Assembly (NCBI RefSeq): GCF_030546695.1
Contig: NZ_JAUOTP010000009.1
Span: 166,634 to 230,633 of the forward strand
Direction: 5' to 3'
Length of the DNA stretch: 64,000 nucleotides
Source: Sphingomonas natans
Lineage (GTDB): Bacteria > Pseudomonadota > Alphaproteobacteria > Sphingomonadales > Sphingomonadaceae
The notes beneath the pieces are model-generated. The model saw only the letters and a program-made list of their open reading frames with translations, made no database searches and was not told the DNA's origin. The stretch's first letter is position 1. Each line of letters opens with the position of its first letter. The position numbers were made by a program, and so were the translations under genes. This document shows, one piece after another, positions 53,349 through 61,747 of the stretch.

Positions 53349-53729
53349 CTAACGCGCGATTTCTCCGTGAGAACCACTTAACTTGCAGGCTAGACGAAGG
53401 ACGTGGGACGCTAGCCGGAGCTGCTCGTCTCCTGACCAGCTGATGCCGTGGAGGCGTAGGAAAGTCGTTGCGGCGGCCATTTGTTCGCCGGTGGATGGTG
53501 ATATCGGCGGGTCCAGCGATCCTTGGCTCTTTACCCGGCGAGCGCCTTGAATGATGAATTGAACTAGGCTCCGCGAAACCCCGAATTGCCTAGCGATGTT
53601 GCCCAGTGACCATAGCTCACCACAGGCCTCGCATTTTTTACCAGCGATTGACTTGATATACGACACCTGGTCGGCGCTGATTTTAAGCATGCGCCGTCTT
53701 CGTTGTGCGTTTTTGAGATCGCTGGGCAT
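53349..53729 (-). CDS. CxxC-HTH small regulator, paralog B
   Basis: A 126-residue protein of the same family as those at 51159 and 59669. It has LKISADQVSYIKSIA, CEACG (Cys33, Cys36), the HTH LGNIARQFGVSRSLVQFIIQ and the C-terminal FLRLHGISWSGDEQLRLA. ATG at 53729 has AGGA at eight bases; ATG at 53690 would match the shorter N-termini of the paralogs. It converges with the DUF535 gene (60 bases apart). Confidence 0.7.
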   Translation of the reverse strand: MPSDLKNAQRRRRMLKISADQVSYIKSIAGKKCEACGELWSLGNIARQFGVSRSLVQFIIQGARRVKSQGSLDPPISPSTGEQMAAATTFLRLHGISWSGDEQLRLASHVLRLACKLSGSHGEIAR

Positions 53730-53942
53730 TACAGGGTCCTGGATCTGGTCAGCTTGATGGTAAGAAGGCAAGCAGCCCGGGAACAGAATCGTATATCCCC
53801 GAGGGCACAAACGCCACCGCATGTATATCATCTGTTCGCATGAGTTTTCCAGGCTCCCCTTAACGTGTTAGCGGACTGAGCAAACTAGCCATCGATCGCC
53901 CGTGATTACGTCAACGCCTGAGGAAATGGCTAAGTTTGCGTC

Positions 53943-54752
53943 TTAAGAAATATGATGTGCGGCGGTGTACCGAGCGATCGAGAGCTCGTCATCAAATTCG
54001 CACCAAGTGCTGCAAGGGACGAACACCGGCTGTGGCGCCGCCCCTCCCGCGGCCAATCGGGCGATAATACTGTGCCACGTCTGTTTAATTCCCGAGGTCC
54101 GCTCATCCTCCAGAGCCTCCATAACGCACATTCGGCAAAGTTGAATAACGTCGCGACCGCGAAGCTGTAGTAGGCCGGCCGATAACTCGAATGCCGTGAG
54201 AGATCCCAATCGCTTTTGGGCACGAACAATGCCTGATCTAGCGATCTCAACTTGTACGTCGTCGGGGTCCGCTTCGGAGGAGCTACTTACGAGCATAGCG
54301 GCTGGAGCCTGAGCAGCAGCGAGCGCCGAAATAGCGGTCGCCTCAAAGATGGTATCTCCATTTCCTATTGTGAGGCTTTCGATTTCTCGCGGGAGCGCCG
54401 ACAGCGCAATCTCTATCGAGCGAAGCGGGCCAGCAGCCGCGAAGTCCGGATTAAAAATGGTGCTCACTGTTGTCTCAGAATTCTGCCATTTTCTCGCAAA
54501 TCCCTCGAGTGCGTCTGCTCGGTAGCCGGATACCAACAGGACCGCAGAGCCGGGCAGCGCTGCTGCAATTGCCTCAATGGTGTGCTCCGCAATCGGACGT
54601 CCAAGTATCTCTACCAACGCCTTGGGCTGGTTTTGGGTGAGCGCGCCCATACGGCTGCCTGCGCCCGCCGAGAGGAAAACATAGTCCATCATCAAGGACG
54701 CGAAGAGGGGGGAGGCATGAACATCTGAAGGCGGGTATATGCGATCGGTCAT
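53943..54752 (-). CDS. MobA/LicC-type nucleotidyltransferase
   Basis: A 269-residue protein with the Rossmann-type NTP transferase signature VFLSAGAGSRMGALTQNQPK, then ALVEILGRPIAEHTIEAIAA and IGNGDTIFEA. The family activates sugars or phospho-alcohols as CDP/UDP/GDP derivatives. Similarity is closest in layout to choline-phosphate or sugar-1-phosphate nucleotidyltransferases, so a role in decorating surface polymers is likely. The second of two Mets at about residue 21 (MDYVFLSAG) would give a more typical N-terminus. Confidence 0.8.
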   Translation of the reverse strand: MTDRIYPPSDVHASPLFASLMMDYVFLSAGAGSRMGALTQNQPKALVEILGRPIAEHTIEAIAAALPGSAVLLVSGYRADALEGFARKWQNSETTVSTIFNPDFAAAGPLRSIEIALSALPREIESLTIGNGDTIFEATAISALAAAQAPAAMLVSSSSEADPDDVQVEIARSGIVRAQKRLGSLTAFELSAGLLQLRGRDVIQLCRMCVMEALEDERTSGIKQTWHSIIARLAAGGAAPQPVFVPCSTWCEFDDELSIARYTAAHHIS

Positions 54753-55327
54753 TGAAGGAACAAGCTACGTGGCCGCAACGGCGGGGTAGTGGCGTCGGCG
54801 CTCTTCGGCCGGTTCGAGCGATGATCGGCGAGCGCTTCCCAATGAACGATGCGGCAGCGCGCCGCATGCCCTGTGTCGGGAGCGCTGCCCCGATACTTCC
54901 CGGTTACGCTGGTCAAGCCAGGGATCGCCCCGACCATTCGGATGGTCGCCACTCCCTCGGGCACCTTCATCCTCTCCGGACCGAAGGCGCGTATTCCGGA
55001 GAATTCGCTATGGCTTTCGCAGCCTCTCGCGACTGTGAATTGGTAGACAAGCGCGTTTGGCGCGGCTGGTTTCTTAGCCTTTCGACCGCGCGTTCCATAC
55101 CGTCGCAATTGCAGTAAGCTCGCTTTTGCTCAATGGAATGATCAAAGGCAGGGCTTCGGGGCAGAGGCGAACAGAAATGCTTTCTGGCCGGCAAGTCGTT
55201 ATGCAATCCACCAAGGCGGCTCAACCTGATTGAGGGAGCGTATTCGATCCCGAGCGACTTAGATAACGAACGTTTCGGTCTCGAGTCCGTTGGGGCTTAT
55301 TGGGGCAGTCTGGGTTACCTTTCGCAC
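54753..55327. other. Intergenic region between nucleotidyltransferase and integrase
   Basis: About 575 bases. Frames of 60-120 codons occur on both strands over the same bases, but none has a motif or a supported start. No tRNA-like fold is seen next to the integrase. If the integrase is linked to an attachment site, this flank or the one at 56597 should hold it. Confidence 0.4.
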
Positions 55328-56596
55328 CTATCCCACCGATCCCGCAGCACGCTTCTCATTAACGCGTACTTCGTAGGCAGCGAGGGCATCTGCGAGATAA
55401 TCCCGCCAGATCAGCAACGCCTCGGCTGACACAACCGCATCGGAGACCTCGGGATCCAACCCGCCTGGTGACAGAATATCGCGCAGTTTGGTAACAACCG
55501 TTCTGCGGAGATCGTGCCGGCTCCAGCGCGCAACCGAAACGCCGATTGGGCCAGCCCGCTTGTTCGCATCCCAAATTAAGTCAGCGTGCGCTTTGCTAAA
55601 GCTGAAGAATTTTGTCTCGCTCTTGTCGGGCCCAGCCGGAAATACAAATTCCTCCACCTTCGCACCTGTAGCCTTTAAACCCTTCAGCCAAACGACGGTC
55701 TCGGGCGGCAAAACGAGACGGTTTGCATGCCCGGCCTTCGCTCCGTGAGTCTGAAGCCATTCACCCGCCTCGAGGTCAAAATGCCCCCAGGTAGCCGCGA
55801 ACGCTTCCTCGCGATGGCACCCGGTGGCTACCATCAGCTTTAAGCCCCTTGCATAGATGGCGGTCGCCCCCGCTGTTTTGGCTGCTCGTGCCTCAATGGT
55901 GGCGAGAACGACGCCAAGCTCGTCGCGATCTAAAATTCGCTCCCGTTCATTCGCGCCTGTCGGCTTTAATAGGGAAGCGGCCGCGTTGTCGCGAAGCCCG
56001 GTCAAACTGCGAAGGTCGCCTGTAAGGGCGCGTTTGAAAATCGCCCGCAGCAGGCCCGCCACACGATTGGCAGAGACCGGCGCGGTCCTGGCGCATTTGG
56101 CCACCGTCGCGGCGAGAGCCTCGTGGTCGAGATCCAGGAGTAGTCTGTCGCCTATATAGGGCCTGATTCGCCTTTCGTAGAGCCGTGCTGTCTCCGCCTT
56201 GCCCTTCAATTTTTCTACGAAGCGCGGCTTGTAATACTCCGTCCAGAACGCATCGAGCGTCTGATTGGAAAGGGTGGCGTTCGCACGAGCGTCCATCGCG
56301 ATCGTCTGAACGCCTAGAGCCTCCTCGTGGGGAAGCCACACGCAGCGCTTTTTGCCGTCGTTGATTGCCTGTGCGCGGGAGTTCGCTTCGGCAACTCCAA
56401 ATGTAGCCGAGTATGTGCCGAGTGTGACCTTCGCCGCCACACCATCCGGCCTACGTCCCCGCCAAAGCCAAACCTTTACGCCGTTTGGTCGAACCTCAAG
56501 AACGAGCCCCTTGGGCTCGCCTTTCAAATGAATGACCTTTGGAGGCGCCTTCATACTGCTAATGACAGCATCGCTGAGCCCGGACTGCACGGCCAT
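55328..56596 (-). CDS. Tyrosine-type integrase (P4-like), divergent C-terminus
   Basis: A 422-residue site-specific recombinase: N-terminal DUF4102-like arm domain (VIHLKGEPKGLVLEVRPNGV), SAM-like core-binding domain (about 100-190), and catalytic domain. The first catalytic Arg is in ATGCHREEAFAATW, the hairpin Lys region is GAKAGHANRLVLP, and the His-x-x-Arg box is SRHDLRRTVVT. After this the usual L-G-H box and the Tyr segment are not recognisable; the tail reads ALLIWRDYLADALAAYEVRV. It may be defective or a divergent branch. It is probably the integrase of one of the elements that built this region. Confidence 0.85.
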   Translation of the reverse strand: MAVQSGLSDAVISSMKAPPKVIHLKGEPKGLVLEVRPNGVKVWLWRGRRPDGVAAKVTLGTYSATFGVAEANSRAQAINDGKKRCVWLPHEEALGVQTIAMDARANATLSNQTLDAFWTEYYKPRFVEKLKGKAETARLYERRIRPYIGDRLLLDLDHEALAATVAKCARTAPVSANRVAGLLRAIFKRALTGDLRSLTGLRDNAAASLLKPTGANERERILDRDELGVVLATIEARAAKTAGATAIYARGLKLMVATGCHREEAFAATWGHFDLEAGEWLQTHGAKAGHANRLVLPPETVVWLKGLKATGAKVEEFVFPAGPDKSETKFFSFSKAHADLIWDANKRAGPIGVSVARWSRHDLRRTVVTKLRDILSPGGLDPEVSDAVVSAEALLIWRDYLADALAAYEVRVNEKRAAGSVG

Positions 56597-57397
56597 CTTG
56601 CCCCATCAGGTCAACATTGAGGTAGAAGCAGAATTGGCTAAGATCGGGAAATACGTCAATCGGGCGGTGGGAAATCGGTTGGACCGAACCTTACAGACCA
56701 GAAAAGCGTAAACGAACAGCGGGAATGTCGCCCTCAACAACCAAGATGTCGAACTGCGAATCAGGCCTTTCGCAGCGATGGGCGCCCACGAAGTGCGGGA
56801 GCAAAGCCTCTCTGGACGCGGACCGCTTTGCAGTTCCCGCAAAGTCAGTCGCCATCCGGCGCATCGGCCTTCGCCAAGCTCGGCGGCAACGCTGATTAAC
56901 ATTGGCCAAGCAGCTTGCCATCGTGCACGTTATGCAGGGCTGGCTGCGTCCGGCCACCGAGGCGATCTGCGGTGGATGGAGCGGAGGTCAAGGCGCTCCG
57001 TGACCGTTGCGCGTGCAGCTTGGCCTCTTCAACCATAGCTGCTCGGCATACTTAAACCTCAGCCGGTCGGCGTTGACGGCCAAACGGATCATCGAACTAT
57101 CAGTTCGCCAGATCGTTCCGCTAGCGCTACGAATATTTTGCTGGCTGCTGCCCTTTTCTCTTGTGAGCCAATGCGGGACCTCGAGGCGGACTCAAACAGC
57201 GGTGATTTTCTGCCTGCAGATGGCAATTTTTCTGCTCGTTGATCCAATGAACCCGACAAAGCCGCCAATTAACCATACCGCAACGCAAAAAAAGTCTTGC
57301 TGTTAACGAAACGGAAAGGTATGTGAGTCGCAACCGGAATGGTTTGCTCTTCTCAGGGCGCCGCGCGGTTGGCGTATGAGTTCAGGGAGATTTCAGA
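56597..57397. other. 800-base stretch with no supported gene
   Basis: Frames of 80-100 codons exist on both strands, including one on the plus strand at 57007-57306, but none has a domain, a good ribosome site or typical codon use. The last 90 bases must hold the promoter and leader of the PEPxxWA-CTERM gene. The part next to the integrase start may contain an attachment site; I could not identify one. Confidence 0.4.
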
Positions 57398-57985
57398 ATG
57401 GGTGTTCGCAAGGCAGTTTTGCGCGCTGGTGCAATCGCAATCGGAATGCTAACGCTTGCTTCGGCAGCGGATGCGACGGTCTTTCACGTCGGTGATGACA
57501 ACGCCGCTGGCATGTTCAAGCTGACGAATGGCACGGGCCCATTCTCCCCGGTGATCACGGCTCGCTTCGGGGCTGATTACAGCGTCGGTGCGTCGGTCGT
57601 GAATTTCGCAGATTCTTTCGTTTTCACGATCCCTCAGACCGGAACTGGCAGCGGCAACGTCTCGACCAGCTTCACGGTCACGTCCGACATGCTGACTCTC
57701 ACGGACATCCTGTTCAACAACGTCTCGTATGCATTTGCGATCGCGCCGACTTCGAGCGGAACGTCGTTCACGATCAATAATTTGCCGATCTACAGCCTGG
57801 CCGAGAACACACTGCAGATTAAGGGCACCGCGACGGGCATCAACGGCTACAGCGGCAATCTGACGTTCGTTGCGGCGCAAGTGCCGGAGCCAGCTAGCTG
57901 GGCGATGATGGTTGTCGGTTTTGGTGTCATCGGCGGCGCATGCCGTCGCGTTCGCAAGTCGAATACCGCGGTTACGTTCGCCTAA
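57398..57985 (+). CDS. PEPxxWA-CTERM sorting domain protein
   Basis: A 195-residue exported protein: signal peptide (about residues 1-26), a Thr/Ser/Asn-rich beta-type mature domain, and the sorting signal VPEPASWAMMVVGFGVIGG from about residue 162 followed by a basic tail (CRRVRKS). This tripartite tail is recognised by a proteobacterial exosortase, which removes it during delivery to the cell surface or exopolysaccharide. AGGGAG precedes the ATG. A strong terminator follows. No exosortase gene is in the window, so the enzyme must be elsewhere. Confidence 0.9.
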   Translation: MGVRKAVLRAGAIAIGMLTLASAADATVFHVGDDNAAGMFKLTNGTGPFSPVITARFGADYSVGASVVNFADSFVFTIPQTGTGSGNVSTSFTVTSDMLTLTDILFNNVSYAFAIAPTSSGTSFTINNLPIYSLAENTLQIKGTATGINGYSGNLTFVAAQVPEPASWAMMVVGFGVIGGACRRVRKSNTAVTFA

Positions 57986-58005
57986 ATCAAGCGGATCACG
58001 AATAC

Positions 58006-58039
58006 GGGCGCCGGGAGCTACTCCTGGCGCCCTTTTTTT
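58006..58039 (+). terminator. Strong intrinsic terminator of the PEPxxWA-CTERM gene
   Basis: A 12-bp stem (GGGCGCCGGGAG pairing with CTCCTGGCGCCC, one G-T pair) with a tiny loop is followed by seven Ts, 20 bases after the stop. It is the clearest rho-independent terminator in the window and suggests the gene is expressed strongly as a single unit. Confidence 0.9.
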
Positions 58040-58174
58040 GTTTTTGAAACATGCGTCGAGATGGAATGCAGCCTCAGGCTGCGCCGAATTCTGGCTGCCA
58101 GATTCGCGCGCGGAAACGCTGCGCGCCTCACCACCGTCAACCGAAAAGAAGTTCGCTGCCATGCTTTCGCAGGC

Positions 58175-59050
58175 TCAGATCGCGACAAGCCTCATCTGAT
58201 GTGAGCTTTCGTTTCGAGCATATGCCGGTGGCGGATCGCCAGATCCTGGAAAGATCTCGATGAAATCTTGAAACGTCGCTTGGTCTAGGCTGGCTCCAGC
58301 GGCATTTGACCAAAGATTTAGGCAGACGTCAGCCTCTTCCAGGGTCGACAAAAAGAACGGGTACAACGACCGACAGCTGGCGTTCGCGGAACGGCTTTCA
58401 TCGATCTTGGCATGAATGTCTGCAACGCGCAGCCGCATTAGCTGTGATGGGGCGTTTACGCTTTCGTTTGTCCGAAGGTCGCCGACGCGCTCGAAGCCCA
58501 GCATCATTTCATAGAATCGGCGATGGCGAGGGTTCACCTCGATAAAGAGGTCTGTTCCCTCATGCTTCCAGACCCCATAGATCAAGACGACATGGAACAG
58601 GGCTGCGAGCAAATGCTTCGACTCGGCGGTCGTATCGAATGCAAGCTTGGTGAGCTCACAGACCTTCGCGCGTGGTTGGTTCCGGTAATGGTCGATTTCC
58701 GCCCGAAATAATGCATCAACGGCCAAACCGCGCTCAGAGTCCGCAGCCAGCGTGACCGTTCCAATGACCTCGTCATCCGCGGCTACCGTAAATGTCGTAT
58801 GTGTCGGGCGCTGGTCCAAACGATGGCTGTCGCCATAGCCTCGCCAAGAATACATGCGATTAATGAGCTCGCACGCCGCGTCACGACGGGCGTCGGATCT
58901 CACGATTTCGATGCTAACATCCTTGCCGTTATACTTCCGGCCGGGAAGTGGAATTTGCCAACAGGCGGAATCGCTGAAGCTATCCCTAAAGGACTGTGGA
59001 TAGATAAACTCACCAACGACGTTACCCGTCGAGACAAGGTCAAGAGACAT
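58175..59050 (-). CDS. FeeM/LuxI-like N-acyltransferase (second copy)
   Basis: A 291-residue protein. After a roughly 45-residue leader, the GNAT/autoinducer-synthase core shows FTVAADDEVIGTVTLAADSE, VCELTKLAFDTTAESK (about 120-135) and LFIEVNPRHRRFYEMMLGFE (158-177). A roughly 85-residue C-terminal extension is absent from the first copy. The start ATG at 59050 has GGAGG seven bases upstream. It lies tail to tail with the PEPxxWA-CTERM gene, and proteins of this type have been noted as PEP-CTERM/exosortase-associated acyltransferases. Product and acceptor are unknown. Confidence 0.78.
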   Translation of the reverse strand: MSLDLVSTGNVVGEFIYPQSFRDSFSDSACWQIPLPGRKYNGKDVSIEIVRSDARRDAACELINRMYSWRGYGDSHRLDQRPTHTTFTVAADDEVIGTVTLAADSERGLAVDALFRAEIDHYRNQPRAKVCELTKLAFDTTAESKHLLAALFHVVLIYGVWKHEGTDLFIEVNPRHRRFYEMMLGFERVGDLRTNESVNAPSQLMRLRVADIHAKIDESRSANASCRSLYPFFLSTLEEADVCLNLWSNAAGASLDQATFQDFIEIFPGSGDPPPAYARNESSHQMRLVAI

Positions 59051-59668
59051 CTTGTACCTCCACATTTGAACGCAACAAAACCTTAGCCCCAGAATGGCCG
59101 TGATATGTTGCAACAGGGTAAATGTGGTGGGTTAACAACTCTGTAAAAGCGCAATTTCGCGGCTTGAAGCCAGATTTTCAATAACATATTCTATTTTTCG
59201 CCCGCTGATGCCCAGCGCCAAGGCGCGCCCGAGTCGGTCGTAATCAGTCTGATCCACTGCTCGAGTGCCCCCACCAAGCCTGACCGCAAAGTAGCGCGTC
59301 GGGTGTAACAGTCTAGCTATCGCGCGTTGAGGCGTGCCTCCCGTAGGGCCGGCCGCTCGGCGGTCCCGGAACAATCTCAGCCTGCGGCATAACCGAGCTG
59401 CTGTTAAACTTTTTGCTCGGTCAAACTCCTAGCCTAAGTGTCGTGTCGTGCTAGTTCCAGGGCAAATTCGGAGGCAGGTTGCCGTCACAGCTGACTATCG
59501 CGCTCGGAACCCGCTGCTCCGCGAGAAGCGCTAACGGCATGATGTTAAACTGGAGGCTCGCTGACGGGCGAGGATCTCAACGGTTGGCGATCCTCCATGT
59601 CCGCAATGCACTGCTCGACGCGAACTTGTTATGTTTGCGGCGGTGCAAAATGGCGCTAATATGTCGAC
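59051..59668. other. Sparse region between FeeM-like copy 2 and CxxC-HTH paralog C
   Basis: About 620 bases. Apart from a weak minus-strand frame at 59132-59374 nothing is supported. The first 80 bases must hold the promoter of the second FeeM-like gene; the last part the promoter of paralog C. Confidence 0.4.
59132..59374 (-). CDS. Possible small protein
   Basis: An 80-codon frame with a plausible C-terminal half (YDRLGRALALGISGRKIEYV). No recognised family and no good ribosome site. It may be a leader or a gene remnant upstream of the second FeeM-like gene, on the same strand. Confidence 0.3.
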   Translation of the reverse strand: MFRDRRAAGPTGGTPQRAIARLLHPTRYFAVRLGGGTRAVDQTDYDRLGRALALGISGRKIEYVIENLASSREIALLQSC

Positions 59669-60004
59669 ATGCCAGCGCCGGCAAAATTATCTGACCGCGA
59701 GGTCGTCGAAATCCGCAACCGTTTGGGCAGGCCGTGCTCCTATTGCGGAGCTCCTCCTAGCCTTTCGGACATTGCAGCGCGTTTCGGCGTGTCCCGCGTG
59801 ATGATATGGAAGATTGTCCACGCGCGTGGACGGCTGAAGGCTAGAGACAGCTTCTCGGATACTGGAAAGGCTTTTGGCGCCGACGCGTCCCCAAAAGAAG
59901 TTGCGAAGTGGCTTGAGGATGCGGGGATTAGCTGGTCGGACGCAGATCAGCTGCGTTTAGCCGCGCAGGTAATCACCATCGCCAAAGTAGTCGATCTCGA
60001 GTGA
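59669..60004 (+). CDS. CxxC-HTH small regulator, paralog C
   Basis: A 111-residue protein: LSDREVVEIRNRLG, CSYCG (Cys23, Cys26), HTH LSDIAARFGVSRVMIWKIVH (about 32-51), and C-terminal VAKWLEDAGISWSDADQLRLA. It is the cleanest member of the three-copy family. It is transcribed away from the second FeeM-like gene. DNA binding is inferred from the HTH. A single CxxC suggests metal binding by a dimer or a thiol switch. Confidence 0.72.
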   Translation: MPAPAKLSDREVVEIRNRLGRPCSYCGAPPSLSDIAARFGVSRVMIWKIVHARGRLKARDSFSDTGKAFGADASPKEVAKWLEDAGISWSDADQLRLAAQVITIAKVVDLE

Positions 60005-60328
60005 AGCAAACGCCGAACTGAAAGGCGAGGTTGGGGCTTTGATCAGGTGGCGTGATCGGATGGCGGATTGGCTATCCGGCTAGCAGTTTCGATATTAGAG
60101 AAAAAAATTGTTGGACCGGCTCACACGCGGCTTAGCGATGGATTGCAGCTGCAGCGCAGCGCGCTCACGTCGACGAGCGGGGATGTGTACTGACCTGATG
60201 TGACGGCTGTGTCCGTCAGGCAAGCGCATCTCATCTGAGTTCACTCATCTACGCTTTGGACCGCACGAAGTCAGCGCAAACAGATTGGTGGCTCGTGGCT
60301 GTCGCCGATCTGACCTCGACGTTGTAAC
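60005..60328. other. Intergenic stretch at the right edge of the accessory island
   Basis: About 320 bases without a gene. The composition changes here from the mixed, lower-GC island to the very GC-rich iron-uptake locus. No repeat or tRNA is recognised. Confidence 0.4.
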
Positions 60329-61681
60329 TTAGGGCGCGGCAAGCAAGCCGCGACGTGTTGGGTTTCGACGCGCAAACCAGTCGATCAGCAGGGCCGCCAG
60401 CATCGTCAGCCCGGTGAGCGGAAACAGCGCGCCGCAGACGAGCATGATGACGAGCAGCCCCCGCGTCGCCGCCTGCGGCCGCGGTCGCGGCGGTGCGGCG
60501 ATCCGTCCTGTCGGCCGGCGCTTCCACCACATGACCGGCGCGCTGATTGCGAGCAGCAGCAGTCCCGCGCATCCCGCGAGCATCACGAGCCGGTTGATCT
60601 CGCCATATTCCAGCCCCTGGTGCGTCTGCACGCCCCAGTCGATCCAGCGCGAGCCCGCCCCGTAGCGGGCATAGCCCGTGTTTTGCAGCACGCGGCCGTC
60701 GCTGCTGCTCACATAGAGCGTGCGCTCCTCCTCGGCCGCGCGCGCCGTTGTCGAGAAGAGATACGGTTTGCCGGGCGCGGCGGGGACCGTGAGCGTCCAC
60801 GCGCCCGAAAGGCCCGCCGCCAGTGCCGCGTGGATCGCGCGATTCGGACCGATATCGGAGCCGGGCGTCCCCATCTTCATCGCCGGGTCCATCGGCATCG
60901 CCATGCGCTGCGTCGCCCACGGCATCGATGCCATGCCCTCATGCCCGGCATGTTCGCCGCCGCCGCCGCCCGGTGCCTGGGGCTTGCCCAGTGCGTGGCT
61001 CGTGACCCAGCCCTGTACCGTCTTTCCCCAGACGCCGCTCCACGGCATGCCCGTGACCGCCAGGAACAGGACGATCCCGCCCGCGACCAGCCCCAGCGAC
61101 GCATGCAGATCGCGCCAGAACATTCGCTGCTTGGGAGCTCCGCGCACCCCGATCACCGGCGAAGTGCCGCGCGGCCACCACATATAGATGCCCGTCAGCA
61201 CGAGGATGATCGCCCAGCCGGCGGCGATCTCGATGAGCGCATTGCCGATCGGCCCGGCGATGATCAGGCTGTGCAGGTCTTTCACGAGTCCCATAATCCC
61301 GCCCGGCCGGGTCAGACCCAGGACATGGCCGTCGGCGGGATCGACGAACGCCATCTTCCTGGCGCCGTCGGCGAGGGTGACGCTCATCCGCCACGCCTCG
61401 TCGGGAGCTGCAGGCTTGACGATCTGGCTGACCGTGCCGCCCGTCTCGGCCGCGACGCGCTTCACCAAAGGCGCGACGGCGGGCGTCTCGGCATGCGGCC
61501 CCGCCGCCATCCAGCGCGCGTAGAAGGCCCGCTCGATCTCGGGCTTGTAGAGATAGAGCGATCCCGTGATCGCCAGCCAGGCGAGGAAGGGCAGGACGAG
61601 CAATCCGGCATAGAAATGCCAGCGCCAGACGGCGCGATAGAGATCGGGCGCACGCAGCGGCGCGCGAAGGGCAGGGGCCAT
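60329..61681 (-). CDS. PepSY domain integral membrane protein
   Basis: A 450-residue protein of the PepSY-TM (PiuB-like) family: an N-terminal helix with WRWHFYAGLLVLPFLAW, a periplasmic PepSY region (SVTLADGARKMAFVDPADGH), LHSLIIAGPIGNALIEIAAG, and three further C-terminal helices. A His/Met-rich loop (HAGHEGMASMPW, AMPMDPAMKM) could bind metal. The family is tied to siderophore-iron reduction or uptake. ATG at 61681 has AGGA eight bases upstream. It is followed by the DUF2946 gene on the same strand. Confidence 0.88.
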   Translation of the reverse strand: MAPALRAPLRAPDLYRAVWRWHFYAGLLVLPFLAWLAITGSLYLYKPEIERAFYARWMAAGPHAETPAVAPLVKRVAAETGGTVSQIVKPAAPDEAWRMSVTLADGARKMAFVDPADGHVLGLTRPGGIMGLVKDLHSLIIAGPIGNALIEIAAGWAIILVLTGIYMWWPRGTSPVIGVRGAPKQRMFWRDLHASLGLVAGGIVLFLAVTGMPWSGVWGKTVQGWVTSHALGKPQAPGGGGGEHAGHEGMASMPWATQRMAMPMDPAMKMGTPGSDIGPNRAIHAALAAGLSGAWTLTVPAAPGKPYLFSTTARAAEEERTLYVSSSDGRVLQNTGYARYGAGSRWIDWGVQTHQGLEYGEINRLVMLAGCAGLLLLAISAPVMWWKRRPTGRIAAPPRPRPQAATRGLLVIMLVCGALFPLTGLTMLAALLIDWFARRNPTRRGLLAAP

Positions 61682-61747
61682 GAGAAAATCCTGATCGGGC
61701 GCGGGCGTGCCGCGCAAGCGCCGCCGGGGGGCGGCAGGCGAGGTCGA

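Noticed and set aside
54753..55117. Overlapping frames of about 120 codons on both strands between the nucleotidyltransferase and integrase genes
   Set aside because: Neither has a motif, a ribosome site or sensible composition, and they mirror each other.
57007..57306. A 99-codon plus-strand ORF upstream of the PEPxxWA-CTERM gene
   Set aside because: It has mixed composition, no ribosome site and no family; it ends in a poly-A-like stretch and is probably leader or intergenic DNA.
57335..57360. A sigma-54-like promoter for the PEPxxWA-CTERM gene
   Set aside because: The GG and GC elements seen are separated by 8 bases instead of the required 10.
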